From assembly GCA_009192285.1 (NCBI GenBank), contig CM018607.1, positions 1,177,736-1,241,735 on the forward strand: a stretch of 64,000 bases of DNA. The letters run 5' to 3'. Under the pieces are notes generated by a model that searched no databases, was not told the DNA's origin, and worked only from the letters and a program-made list of their open reading frames with translations. This DNA is from Morchella semilibera. Taxonomy: Eukaryota > Ascomycota > Pezizomycetes > Pezizales > Morchellaceae. A program made the position numbers and the translations under genes. Shown one piece after another: positions 49,045-62,131 of this stretch; within the stretch, counting starts at the first letter, position 1, and each line of letters begins with the position of its first letter.

Positions 49045-51911
49045 AAGAAGGGAAAAAAAAGGGGGTATAATGTCTTTTCGTTTTTTTTTTCTTACCCCCC
49101 TTAGCATGGGGGAGGTTGTTAGGTTAGTGGGGATGAATTTATGAGGTTGCTGCTGCTAGTTCTTTTTTTTTTTCAATCTCTTTTTTCGTAGTAGTTTTAC
49201 GGTTGTTTCCTTTTTTGTGTTTTTTTTTTTTGAAGGTTTATAGCTGTAGTAGTACTGTTGAACTAGTTTGCCCAGAAGGTACCTACATGTACTTATTAAA
49301 CAATGATTCGGGTAGAGGATTTTGGGGGTTGTTGAAGATGTGTTTCTTTGTTTAGATAAACTATAAAATGCCGGTTCAGCAATTGATACCCGTCTCCGGG
49401 AAACCTTTTCAAGGCTTGGCTCCTGTCGGATCATGAACAATCACTCATGCGTAAAATTACATGTACTAGTGGGGTGACTACATGTATTGATAATGGATGA
49501 CCCCGTAGAAAATTTAGAACCTGGATTTTCTGGCAAGGCTCACGAGCAACCAATAATATTACTGCATTCCAGGTTTCTGAAGTTTAGGATTCAGATTCTG
49601 GAACCTAAATTTTCACGGGAAGTCATCCAATCTAACCTGTAAAGTAGATATAGATAGGCATTAGAGTTCTCTTTAAACCAATCACGTTGAACCAGTTTCA
49701 CGAGCCGCAATCGTCTCCCTCTGTCTAGTCTTAAACCACCTCCACTGAACCACGTCCATGGACCCCATGTCTAACATCTTAGGCTTCTCAAATGTGACCT
49801 CTCGCATGTGGCTGTGATGCATGTAAGTATTGCGCCTAGAGTACAGTGCTCTAGATGCACCAATCATTGGCCTTCGCAATAGCTCTATCAGAGACTACCA
49901 TTCGCTCCCTCCACCTCGATCGCTTTATGGCCGTAGTCGATGGTTTCGATTCCACAGTAGAAGAAACTGACCGCGCAACTTAGACACCATAAGCTTTTCC
50001 GCTGCACTCGAGTGCACCACTCCACGCTGCACCCTTCTAAAATAAAGACCCACCCTAAAACCCACCCCAACCAGCGCTCAAAACGCCACGGCCGGTGCAC
50101 TGATTTCGAAAACAGAATTTACCCAACAAGATATGTACGTCCAGGATGTTCCCAATCAACTCAACAATCGTCTCGACAACATTGTTTCGAATTTTGGGGG
50201 GAAAATCCCCTCCAAACCCACAACCAACGTCAAAGTTTGCAGGAGAACCGTACTCAAGCTCAAACGACGCCTTAAACGCCGCTTCATGTTCCAGATTACT
50301 GGTACTAAGAAGGCCTACAGGCTACAGCCCCTCTACACCTATAGCACCTCACGTGACGAGTTTCCCACGTTGGACCCCACACAGCCTTGAGATTCCTCAA
50401 GTACAACGTCCCAAGAATAGGCCCAGTACGTCACAGGTAAATGTGCCCTTTTGTTTAAAATGATTTGTGACGTAGCCTGGGTTGTAGGAATACTGAGTGT
50501 ATAGTATTTCTATACAGCCGCGAACTGCCAAGGGTCTTACTTCTAGACACGGAAGGAAGTCCTGCGATCGCGTATAGGCAATACATCGCTTGTCAATTGG
50601 TATGAAGTTGGGGGCGGTAGATGCCCTGGTTTTCTGTTTTGTTTGGAGGAATTATTAATAAGCGAGGGTCCAGAGCTAGATGACAAGCTAGAATCTCGGT
50701 GCTAAAAATATCTCAGTTTCGCTCCAGTCGATATATAGACCGCGTTCTGGATGTCCTTGAGGTTAGGTGAACGGAAGAGCGCTTGTGTGTAGGAAGAGAG
50801 GTACTTATTTTTTTCGTACCTCGCGATATTGCTAAAATCAGTTCAAGAAACATGAGACCTTAACCACGGGTAACTTACGTTCTCTCGAGACTAGCAGTAC
50901 CATAATAATACTGCCCCTGCACTCTGAACGAGTGACAGATCATGATTTACTTTTGTGTTTTGGGAGGGAGGGGGGGGGGATAGGGGCCTTTTTTTTCTTT
51001 TTAGCGTTATGTTGTTTATTTGCTGTTGGTGAGTTGCAAATCGATAGACATTTAGTAATACTTCGTACGTACGACAATGGTTTGGAAAATAGAGCCTTAT
51101 AATAAAATAGGATTTATTTTAACTCTTTACTGGTCGGAGGTGGTGAGTCCCTGGCATTAGCCTCATAGAGTTGTAATCTACAATATCTATGTTCCCCTGT
51201 ACCAGAACAAGACATCGATCCTGAGCGTCTATTACGCGCTCTTCTAGCGGCTCTGTCCCGATTGATTCAGATTCTCGATTCTCGAATCGTTTTCGTCACG
51301 TCACAAGCAAAAGCAGCGATAGGATCACCAAGACGAGGAATTTAATCTGAAAAGGGTGTGCCAAGAAGCAACTCAGAGAGAGAGAGAGATTGGAAAAAAG
51401 CAAAAAAGAATAACCGGTTGACATACAGGGGTGGGGGGGGGGGAGGTATTTGTGTTTGCGATAGACCCACCGCTTGACGCGTGCGGCGATTGCTTTCCGA
51501 ATGTGATAAGAAAGATAGGTGCGGGTTGTTAGGGATGGTGGAGAGAGGAAGAGAGAGCCAGACAACCGAAACACCACTAACATGGTTGGACCAATTGTAA
51601 GGGAGATAAGGGAGATTTTCGCGTGGGACACGCAGGCTGAATATTTGGGTTTGGTGGTGGTGGTGGTGGGCAGGATTAGCGACGATAGAGAAGAAGGGTG
51701 GTGGTGGTGGTGGTGAATTCAACAATGGAGATTTTCTGGTGTGGGTGGGGGGGGGACCTTCCCCAGGCAGGCAGGCAAGCAAGTCGGCACTCGCCCAGGT
51801 CATGCACACACCACTGGGACTCTATTTAACAGGGCTTGAGGTACAACGAGCGCATAGGTACAAATACTCCATGTAGAAATACATGCACGAGCTTTATCTA
51901 TTTTCCGAGTA
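49045..51911. other. Spacer with mobile-element debris, 2.9 kb
   Basis: Besides the MITE-like element I see no gene. One bipartite CGAGTGAY motif (50929-50948 +) and TACATGTA at about 49282, 49457 and 49478. A weak small membrane-like frame on the minus strand at 51300-51800 could not be built into consistent exons. Confidence 0.5.
49495..49628. mobile_element. MITE-like inverted-repeat element, 134 bp
   Basis: Both ends begin GGATGAC when read inward. Left arm: GGATGAC, CCCGT, GAAAATTTAGAACC; right arm on the other strand: GGATGAC, TTCCCGT, GAAAATTTAGGTTCC. The arms match over about 27 nt with one or two small gaps. It is flanked by AAT on both sides, a possible 3-bp target duplication. No coding capacity; superfamily unknown. 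Confidence 0.7.
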
Positions 51912-52094
51912 TCCCTTACGATGTCAATGCTGCCCCCCCTAAAATAAGAAAACAAGGGTAGTTATGCGCCATGTCTTGAGAAAGACCTCATGTCAATGAT
52001 AGCAGCAACCACAGAAAGTAATTCAGAGCAAAATTCAATTGTAAAATACAGATAAAAAATACAAGTACTAAAGATATTTAAAGGACTTAGAATC

Positions 52095-52222
52095 TTATGA
52101 TTCTGCGACCTTGACCCACAAACCCGCAAACCCGTGATCTCGACCCACAAACCTGCGACTTCGACCCAGAAACCCGCGACTTCGACCCAGAAACCTGCAA
52201 TCTTGACCCGCGACCCGCGACC
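52095..52222. repeat. 21-bp subterminal tandem repeat inside the piggyBac element
   Basis: About five to six copies of a unit close to TGCGACTTCGACCCAGAAACC, with variant and truncated units at the edges, between the transposase stop and the left inverted repeat. The position suggests transposase-binding subterminal sites or a simple expansion. Confidence 0.85.
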
Positions 52223-52266
52223 CTGCGACCTTTACTAGTACATGACTTATGACATAGGCTAAATTA

Positions 52267-54168
52267 TTATTGAATATGGTATAAATCAAAGCATTTCTCG
52301 CAAAGATAGGTCTTGCAAAATAAACACATGGAACGAGTATGAGTTGCCCGCTTCCCCACTCCTATACGAGAATTTCCAGTTGTAGAAAGTATAGTCCCAA
52401 AGCGCCTATCACTATCCTCAGCTGTTTTGCGTTGCCACATACAATAAGCACAATATCCTCGACCTTTCTTAACTCTTTTATGATCGCCCGGTAGTAGTCG
52501 CCTTGCTGGTAAAGATTTTGTATGTCTTCGGGGTAGGGGAATTTTGGTGGTATGCCGGCCAGCTTCAAGCAGCTCTTCTGATAGTTTCTCCCGAAATTCT
52601 CGATGTCCCATTAAATTTTTTGCCAAAATTCCATCCTCCAAATTAACAGTACGATAAAGAAGAAATGCGTTGACAATTGCTGTATCGAGGCACCAAAAGA
52701 AAAGTGGTAGCCAGGATCTGCAAACTCTTAACTGTGTAGGATAGTAGCTACGTCTTTGATCTGCAATATCGACACCGCCCATAAAATTATTGTACATATT
52801 AATTAAAACCGGAATATGAAGCAATTTAGTGTTATTGTCTCCAAATATCGGGCGTACTATCTTAGCACTTGTACTTGTAAGTTTAGGACGTCGTCTAACA
52901 CACACCACATAATTGCTAAGACCTTTGATCTCATGTATGGTAGTTAGAAGCAACACATAATTGTTGTCCATCCATAGCAGAGCCAGTACGTTGTCTACCA
53001 CTTCACCCTCAAGAGTATTCCAGACGGGGCGTTTTCCAATAGATTTCTTCTTCTTAGCCAAAGATAGAGGGAATAGCTTTGAGGATGGTCTGGCAGTACC
53101 ACAAGCTCCTATTCCAAGGTGACGTAGATATGAGAAAAGTGGTATGTTGCTAAAATAGTTGTCCATATATATATCAAACCGATGTGACTTGTACGGAAGA
53201 GACTGAGCTAGGTAGATTACCGCTGATGAAGTTAAGGAATAGTCTGGATGTTTTTCTATTCCCCCAATCTTTTTTGTACGAGAGGTGTACAAATAGTTGT
53301 AGGTATATCCTCGACAGCACAGAGCATAAAGCTTGTATCCTTGCTTGATCGGTTTGTTTTGCATCTTTATCGTATGGCTGGAGCGTCCAGTGAATCTAAC
53401 CATCATCTCATCAATTGAGGTTTCGGTTGGAGGTAGGAGGTATTTCTGTGATGCCCTTCGTAAAGAAAGTCCAAATGGTTCTACCTTTTCGTACCAGTTA
53501 AAAGAACTTGCTGTCCCTTTACCAGGTACTGGCAGAGGCGGTGAAAGATGAAAGAACCGTAACAACTGCTGAAAACGGACCAGGCCCATATATTGCATGG
53601 GTACGAAGTTGTATTGTTTATCTGTTTTCCAGTAAAGGCCAACCTTCGACATCTTAACCAATCCCATAAAGATCAAAATTCCAAACCAAACCATCAATTC
53701 ATGGCTATTGGTTTCCTTCCAGTATCGACCATTACTTTTTTGACCTGGCTTTCTCTCTTTCGCACCTTTGGTTTTTGCATATGCATTCGTGTTTTCTGCA
53801 AACTCATCAAGAACTTCATTCGGAACAAACAGCTTGAAAAAGGACAACGGGCTTTGTCTGTCCAGGCCAGGAGGAAGGTTACACGACTGAGTAGTATGTG
53901 GTTTGTGTTCCGACTTTAAAGGTTGAAAATCTGGTGCTGAATCGATTGAAGGAGGCAGGTAATTCAATTCTGAAGCTTCTGGCTGGTTGTCGGCATCCTC
54001 AACTATCAAGTCCTCATGATTGCCTAAGGTGATGGCAGGTTCCTTCTCATCCTCGCCCAGACAAACACTCTCGCAATCTGAAGTATCGTCCTCCAATCCT
54101 TCACAATCAGGATCCGCTGAAGCTGACATTTCTTTTATCTGGAATAGAATAGGATAGAGTCTCGGCAC
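52267..54168 (-). CDS. piggyBac transposase (DDE_Tnp_1_7)
   Basis: A single intronless frame of 633 codons, or 620 from the second ATG at 54129. An acidic N-terminal region is followed by the piggyBac core: LFVPNEVLDEFAENTNAYA, HELMVWFGILIFMGLVKM, then the first catalytic Asp in TSIDEMMVRFTGRSS, the second in FDIYMDNYFSNIPLF, and the third region NNFMGGVDIADQRRSYY. The C-terminus has a cysteine-rich zinc finger (CAYC, CLFCKTYLCEKCFDLYH), which in the family binds the ends. No stops or frameshifts. Base composition and absence of introns set it apart from its neighbours. Confidence 0.93.
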   Translation of the reverse strand: MPRLYPILFQIKEMSASADPDCEGLEDDTSDCESVCLGEDEKEPAITLGNHEDLIVEDADNQPEASELNYLPPSIDSAPDFQPLKSEHKPHTTQSCNLPPGLDRQSPLSFFKLFVPNEVLDEFAENTNAYAKTKGAKERKPGQKSNGRYWKETNSHELMVWFGILIFMGLVKMSKVGLYWKTDKQYNFVPMQYMGLVRFQQLLRFFHLSPPLPVPGKGTASSFNWYEKVEPFGLSLRRASQKYLLPPTETSIDEMMVRFTGRSSHTIKMQNKPIKQGYKLYALCCRGYTYNYLYTSRTKKIGGIEKHPDYSLTSSAVIYLAQSLPYKSHRFDIYMDNYFSNIPLFSYLRHLGIGACGTARPSSKLFPLSLAKKKKSIGKRPVWNTLEGEVVDNVLALLWMDNNYVLLLTTIHEIKGLSNYVVCVRRRPKLTSTSAKIVRPIFGDNNTKLLHIPVLINMYNNFMGGVDIADQRRSYYPTQLRVCRSWLPLFFWCLDTAIVNAFLLYRTVNLEDGILAKNLMGHREFREKLSEELLEAGRHTTKIPLPRRHTKSLPARRLLPGDHKRVKKGRGYCAYCMWQRKTAEDSDRRFGTILSTTGNSRIGVGKRATHTRSMCLFCKTYLCEKCFDLYHIQ

Positions 54169-54386
54169 TCCGAAAATAAACAGGAGCGTACTAGCCTAAA
54201 GTTCAAAAGTACGTCAGTCTGAGGTTCCAGAACGAAGAAAACAGATTTACTCATTAATATTAGGCTTGGCCTTGAGTCTGATATTACACGGACCACTTTA
54301 CCAACCGGCAACTCACATTGTTTGAGGATCCTCAAAATAAAACTCGTATTATAGGGGGGGCAGCATTTCGTTGACATCCTAAGGGA

Positions 54387-55145
54387 TAAAAACGGGTCGG
54401 GATTGTGTGTGTGTTCTAGATATATACAAAACCCCGTAAAGTGAATTAAAGTGAATTGATCTGACATATATAACTACTCCTCGTCTCAGAAGCTTGATTA
54501 TTATTTGAGTCAGCTCCCCAGCAGCAGCAACATTCTGATCTAGATCATGTCCCAATACTCCCAATACTCTAACTTGCACAGCTACAATCTGGAGATGACC
54601 GTTTGACCTAATCCTAGTCCCTTACAACTGGTACATTAGATACCACCATTCTTGTATTGCCCGCAGGCTGCGTTACGTCTCTGTGACTCTCAAACAGACA
54701 CCCGGTATCATTTTGCTGTAATGTATGTATTTTTACCTACATGAAAGTATCTCCCGCAAAATGTATGTACATGTATCTTACCCTATCCCTTGGTCCACAG
54801 CCTTTTGTCTCTCTTAATTACTGTCCTCCTACCCTCCTTCCCCCTCTCTTCCTACAAAACTCCTACAACTACATCATACAAACTCCCTCCTCAAAATATC
54901 GCAATTAAATATTCCCGACTTTTTTATTGCAGTGCACCCCCACCGTCACCTCTCCCTGCGATAATAATAACCGGTGCACACCCCCCCAATATCCAAACCT
55001 AGTGGTACCATTCGACGGAAGAATAGGGAAATCCACCGTGGAAACCTCAGTTAACACAATCAACACATTTGGACCACAAGCCTTTACTTTACTGAGCTTC
55101 GGTAATTATCCAATTATCAGATTCTCACCACAATTAGCAGCTACA
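54387..55145. other. Spacer and PPS1 leader
   Basis: 760 bp without a gene. One TACATGTA at about 54768. C/T-rich from 54790 to 54960, probably the PPS1 promoter/leader. Confidence 0.5.
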
Positions 55146-57432
55146 ATGGCCGCTGTACTCATTCGACCCCCAAGAGACACTCCCACCCCTCCACCGATGC
55201 CTTCCACCACTACATCTTCTCAGCCTCTTTCAGTGTCCGGGGTGTCTTCAACAAACCCAATCCCAATCCCGAATAAACACATGCCGGCTACGGGACCGAA
55301 CTACTCAAACCCTGTTACACCCCCAGCTTCTCCTCGTTCCGAGAACTCTGAGGAGGCGAGTGGCTGCATGAGCTCACTGTTATACCCTGCAGACGACTAT
55401 CCATCTGTTAGTAGCTCTCCGCCGATCCGTGCTATCGATGCTGCTGGAGTTGCAGCCTCCCTTAACTTCATCTCAAGGCAGCCGTTGCCAAACATTAACG
55501 ATATCTTTCCTTGGGCTCACGGACTTCATCAAGATAACAGCATACAATTAGCTTTCTTCTTTGCCCGGAAAAAATCAATGCGAAGGGCCCCTACCTGCTA
55601 TCGCGGTATTGTTATCGTAAAGGTTGGAGATCAGACATATTCAAGATTAAAGGGCTCAGTTGCACCAGAAGAGATACTTCACCAAAGTTTTGGCTTTCTT
55701 AATGTTGACCCAAAGACTGGGTTCAGTGTCCGAAATTTTCATATTCAGGCCGCAAAGTTTGCCTGTTTATCCGATATTATCGTCTATGGGGATGAGGATG
55801 AAGCTAGCCAGGCGGAAGTCTTAAAGGTTGCAGAACGAATCTCGGCAGCTCAGCTCCACTATAGAGCGCAGTTCCAAGGATCCTCTAATCGCGACTTCCC
55901 AATATACAGCACGTTCGTTATTAAAAGTAAGACATAATTGTTGCCAGTGCCACTATATTAGCCAATCATTTGTTGATATTATCAGGTCCATTCTCCATGT
56001 TTGAGAAATTCTTCCCAGAGATTGTCACTATCGATTCAAACGGTCATTTGACGGGGCAAGTTGTTGACTTTTGTAAGCCATCTCCTTTAAACGACGGGTT
56101 GGGCATGTAATGACTTTTCAGGCCATTGGGAGCGAGTGGAAATGTGTGCGATGTCCAAGGCAACAGAAATATCCAAGAATGTCTGGCTAGGACCAACAGC
56201 AGATGCCGGAACGCCGTCTGAAGACAATAGTCCCCGTTATAATCTTCTAATCAACGCTAGCGATCAAGCGCCAATGCCGTCTGAAGAAACTCTCGGGGAT
56301 TTGCATCAGGTTATGGAGAGCACAGAAACACCGCAGGTACTCTTATTTCCAGGGTCTGGAACTATGCAATACGCGCCGAGATATTCAGTGGCTGAAGTCG
56401 ACGGGATAATTGATACATGTCGTCTTATCCACTCACTTGCAAATGGGAATCAAACAGATGAAGATCATGACGATGACGGCGATCATCGTATGAGGGCTCC
56501 AAGGGAGCCTCGAAAAATACTTATTCATTGTATCGATGGGTACACTGAAACATCTCTACTAGCTTTGGCATATCTCATGTATGCAGAAGGCCTTCCTGCA
56601 CATACAGCATGGATCACCATGCACACCACTAAAGGCCGCAATTTCTTTGCCTACGATAGGGACCTTCAGTTTCTCAGACATATTGAGAACCGTATTCTTG
56701 AAGCTGCGGCCGAAGCCAATGGATATTGTCTGAACTATACAGCTTTGTCACCCCCGAATGGATACATCGCTTGGACGGATCACTGCCTAGCCGTGTTCTT
56801 CCCTATATGTATTTGGGAAACCTGCAACATGCTAATAACCCCCAGATGCTTGCTGCTTTGGGGATTAAACGTGTCTTAAGTATTGGTGAAGAGCTCTCAT
56901 GGACCGACAAAGAAAGGAATACGTTTAAAAAAGAAAATGCAATGGTTATCAGAGACCTACAGGATAACGGATGTGATCCGCTAGAATCCCAGTTTAGGAA
57001 CTGCTTAGATTTTATTGGTAGGTTATGCTGTTTGGTCTTCAGGAACTCCGCAGCTAATATTCCGTTCGTAGACGAGGGGCGACGTGCGAATGAACCAGTT
57101 CTTGTCCACTGTCGGGTCGGTGTTTCTCGCTCTGCAACTATCTGCATTGCTGAGGTTATGCGGGCTCTTAAACTTTCACTTCCTCGGGCATAGTAAGTTC
57201 CTACGATTTCTTAAACAGAAGGTAACCACTAATATAATGTAAATAGTTGTTATGTGCGGGCACGCCGTCTCAATGTTATCATCAGCCACATTTACGTTTT
57301 ATGTACGAGCTACTCAAGTTCGAGGAGGCGATGCCATTCAAAAATAGACATGGCTCTAAACGCGAGTTGGAATGGCACCATATTGCGCGAGAAGTTGCAA
57401 CTATGAATCGACCATACACTCGACAAAACTGA
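55146..57432 (+). CDS. PPS1: Pps1-type dual-specificity protein phosphatase (frame interrupted twice)
   Basis: Fungal dual-specificity phosphatase linked in yeast to S-phase checkpoint and cell-cycle control. Exons 55146-55926, 55986-56072, 56122-57192, 57247-57432; about 708 aa if two missing bases are allowed for. The N-terminal Pro/Ser-rich tail precedes a phosphatase-like domain with the degenerate loop IHCIDGYTETS. The C-terminal catalytic domain has LDGSLPSRVLPYMYLGN and an intact VHCRVGVSRSATI (Cys/Arg of HCx5R). The frame slips by one base at about 56726 (before SELYSFVTPEW) and again at about 57285 (between VRARRLNVII and PHLRFMYELL), both within conserved text. I take both as likely sequence errors; a decaying gene is less likely since the catalytic loop and all exons are preserved. 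Confidence 0.88.
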
Positions 57433-60400
57433 CTGCCGTTGGCAGATCTGGACGTGCCTTGTGTACTAAACTTGAATGATAAGACCAGGATTAACATAAA
57501 TAATATAGCATCTTCCTTTTACTGCCTTCTTCTTGTAATCCTTCTTCTGTTTTGTTTGATTCTATGATGACTTGGCTTGGCTTGGCTTTGGGGTTTCTTT
57601 CCTTTTCCCTTTCTTATTCCCTTTTTCTATTCGGTTTCACGGCTTTGGTCACACGATAGCATTTGTTTTTCTACGCAATCATTTCTTTTTTCCCTCTGTT
57701 GTGCAGCTTATTTTCTTTTATTTGCCCCGCACCTCCTTTCTAAGGTACTTTTTATTGTCTGGACAATGGGCGTAGGCGTCACTCGTTTCGGTTCTGAATA
57801 ACAACGTGTATGGTCGAGGGGTTTGTCTCTTTTTTGTACTCTATGATATTTTTTCTTTTTTCTCTCTCCCGTTTCCCCACCTTATTTTTATGACATCCTT
57901 TGCCTCGTGGCAGTCATAGGTTGATATGGGACTTGAATGTCTTGAGGCTCCGTATGAGAAATCCTTCCAATCTCAAGAAATACATTTTGATCTATTTCAC
58001 AGGCATAACATTGAGCCTTGAAGATTACCACATACATACTCCTAAGCAAAGCGGGGATTTCCTTTCAGGTGTTGATGTTATTTGCCGACTTCGAACTCGA
58101 TATTTGCTTCTTCAATTAGTTGGTTCCGGTAGTTATTGTAGTCTTTTGTTTTTCAGAACATGTTGCTCTAGTTGATTTGTGATAAGCCCTACACTCACCA
58201 AGGTTCTTGCGGGAGAAGGGGTGTCACTTGATTGAAGGAGATATTCGAATCTACTGCCCCACTGTGACGCGCCCGTCCGATGTTTCTATATGATCAGTTC
58301 TCACAAAGCTCGGACATGCCTTTGGTATTTCCAGTAACATGGTTCTTTATAGCGGCACCCCGGACACAAGGAGGAGGCACATAGACTTCGTCGGTGTGGT
58401 ATGTAGCCTCATAGAGAATCCCCACAACCAACCCCTGTGTCTTGATGGGAAAAGGGAATATCATATCCAAGATCGGGGGAGATTGACGTCAAGTCCGTGC
58501 CCGAAGACGTTGTACACACCTTTACTGGCTAAGAAGGTGCGCAAGGAGGGATTATCATGCATTGGTATCCTAGCTCCTGGGCTATGCGGGTGTAGGGACG
58601 ATCGATATGGAGTTGATTAGTAGGAATGCTGTGTGTGTATATGCGGGTCTAATTGGAGTCGCAGAATATGTGACTCGCAGTTCTTTGCGCTTTTGCATGC
58701 ACGACCCTCGAGTCCCCGTTGAGTTCAACCGGGGTGCAGTACGAGTACGTCACATCATTTGGCGGGGTATGGTGGTTGGGGGGGGTGGGGGGGGTGGGGG
58801 AGAGTGACAAGTTCAAGGCATGGAAGAATTAGGGTAAGATTAAAGGGTTGATATGTACATGTATTCACGTTCTTAGTTGTATTTATGTATGTGCGAGCGG
58901 GATGGATTGATCCCAATCGCGATATTTCGGTTTCGATGTTATCCGTGGGTTGTAAGTAGTAGCACATGTAGTAGTGAGGTGCGAGTGTGTGTACAATGTA
59001 TGTAGGGTTTGGGGGCCGAGAGTTTAAAGTAGCAGCCAGGTTGATAGCTGCCGCTTTAAGATGCTATTGGTCCGTTCGGGGGCATCCGAAATCGTTAACT
59101 CCCAAAAGGACCGCCCCGATATTTCGATATTTTCCACAACCTCTAATCGTACCTCACGACAAGAAGAGTCTCTGGGTGTTGTTGGAGGTTTCATATCGAT
59201 AAGGGTGGCCAAGTGCACGTACCACCAATCATGTATGTTTAGACCCGGATGGGCTTGGCATTTTAAGCTTAAATTGGTTGGAGAGCCGGGATTCTACCTT
59301 CCCCGCTGGAACTACTATCGGATAGGTTGATCCGAATGGATACCGGCATTTGTTTGGCTTTGAATTGATGGACCCTTGGCCTCTCTGAAGTCTTAGTCTG
59401 CTCATTTGGGGCCTGTCTTCTTGCTGTTTAGAATTGGAGCATAGGCATCATGCATGCCGACCTTCCAGGGTGGGCCCAGTATATATATATCCAGAGACCG
59501 GGGAATCCAAGCCTTTTCGTAATGTACAATTAGGTTAAAAGCTGCCACTTTCAGAATGTTCTGAGCACTTTTAGGGGTATAAGTTTGTAGTTGACTCAGG
59601 AGAAAAGGCTTCGAGCTTAGGCTTTTTTTTTTATCTTGGAGAAGCCCGCGGGTGGGTCCGACTAATCTAGGCCTCAGGTCCCACTAAATGGAACGTTTCT
59701 ATTGAGTCTACTTACCTCTTACGCATGATGGGAATGTAATATAGATATCTAAGGCATATCAAAAATCGGTCTTTCCACGATCAAGTTCCTTGCCGGCGGC
59801 GGCTTTGCTGAATCAGGGTCTTGCTCCAATTACAGTACTGTACCCACGTTGCTGCATGCGGCATAACGAATTAGCGAAGTGTAAGCTCACGTCCCTTACC
59901 TCTGGGAAAGAGGAAGCCGTGCAGTAGGTTCGACGTCATCGGACGAAAATATCCCCACGAAAATGCAAAAGATGCTGTACACAAGTACTTTGGGTACAGT
60001 GTTTTTGAGCTTGTTGAAAGTGAAGAGTTGATTACAGGGCGAGTATCAAGTAATACGAAGATAGTGATGGAATGCTTATCTTGGTCTTATCTGTGCGAAT
60101 TTACGATAATAAAAAAAATCCAACCCTGAGTCGTTGCAAGTCTTGGTCCCATGTAGTGCGAGGATATTGTAGAGTAGTTACCAGCGGGACTGGATTCACC
60201 TGAGTTGTTTTATGGAGCGCTAAGCTCAATATCCATGCTTTGTTTTCGATTGGCGATTTCTAGAGCAGATTTGTGGGGAAGTGATAAACATACAGGTACT
60301 GTAGTTTAAAGGTTCTTGGAAAAACAACGACGTTTGAGTTGTGGCGCCTTCGCGGCTCACTGCCACACCAGCAGGGAGATCTCGCTTGCCCCTAGCTACA

Positions 60401-60736
60401 TCTCCATCCGCCCTTCACCCCCCAACGTCAACAATACCCCTCACCCCTCCACAGCTGTCCTGCTTCCGATTACCTTTCCGTGCCCGAACTACTGCTCCTA
60501 TCCATATACCCTCTCACAAAAGTCCATTCTTTCATTTCTAAAACTTCTCCCCTACTAAAAAACTTCCTCCCATAGAAAGTGTGGTGGGCTTCCTTTCATC
60601 GTTACAAGATCCTTGATTACCCCCCATTTACAACCACCAACCCCACGCGACCGAAACCTATCCTCCGCCATCAACTGCTCGTAAACAACCAACAGAACCA
60701 AACTCCCTAAACCCAACCCTTTGACAAATACACAAA
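57433..60736. other. Gene-empty spacer between PPS1 and PP2A, 3.3 kb
   Basis: No frame of note. T-rich 3' UTR-like sequence to about 57900. One weak bipartite motif (57765-57784 -), one TACATGTA (about 58855), and a pair of decayed similar segments at 59040-59070 and 59533-59562. The last 350 bp (60390-60730) are C/T-rich and are likely the PP2A promoter. Confidence 0.55.

Positions 60737-62131
<1,395 letters not shown>

Larger units (their letters stand above)
51912..54386 (-). mobile_element. piggyBac-family DNA transposon, apparently complete
   Basis: The element is bounded by inverted repeats of about 33-36 bp: left TCCCTTACGATGTCAATGCT then C7TAAAAT; right, on the other strand, TCCCTTAGGATGTCAACG, a 3-nt insertion, ATGCTG and C7TATAAT. 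The outermost bases are flanked by TA on each side; the TTAA duplication classic for piggyBac is not present in exact form. It carries one uninterrupted transposase gene and a 21-bp tandem repeat just inside the left end. Intact ORF and about 85-90% matching ends suggest a fairly recent insertion. Confidence 0.85.

Noticed and set aside
50012-50463. Three overlapping short plus-strand frames
   Set aside because: No family resemblance, no exon structure, poor start contexts.
51296-51809. Possible small membrane protein on the minus strand with C-terminal helix IKFLVLVILSLLLLVT
   Set aside because: The apparent GTATGT...TTTTCAG intron does not join any upstream frame to the hydrophobic one in phase.
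57900-58175. 91-codon plus-strand frame downstream of PPS1
   Set aside because: Starts without a supported ATG context and looks random; probably chance in a T-rich 3' region.
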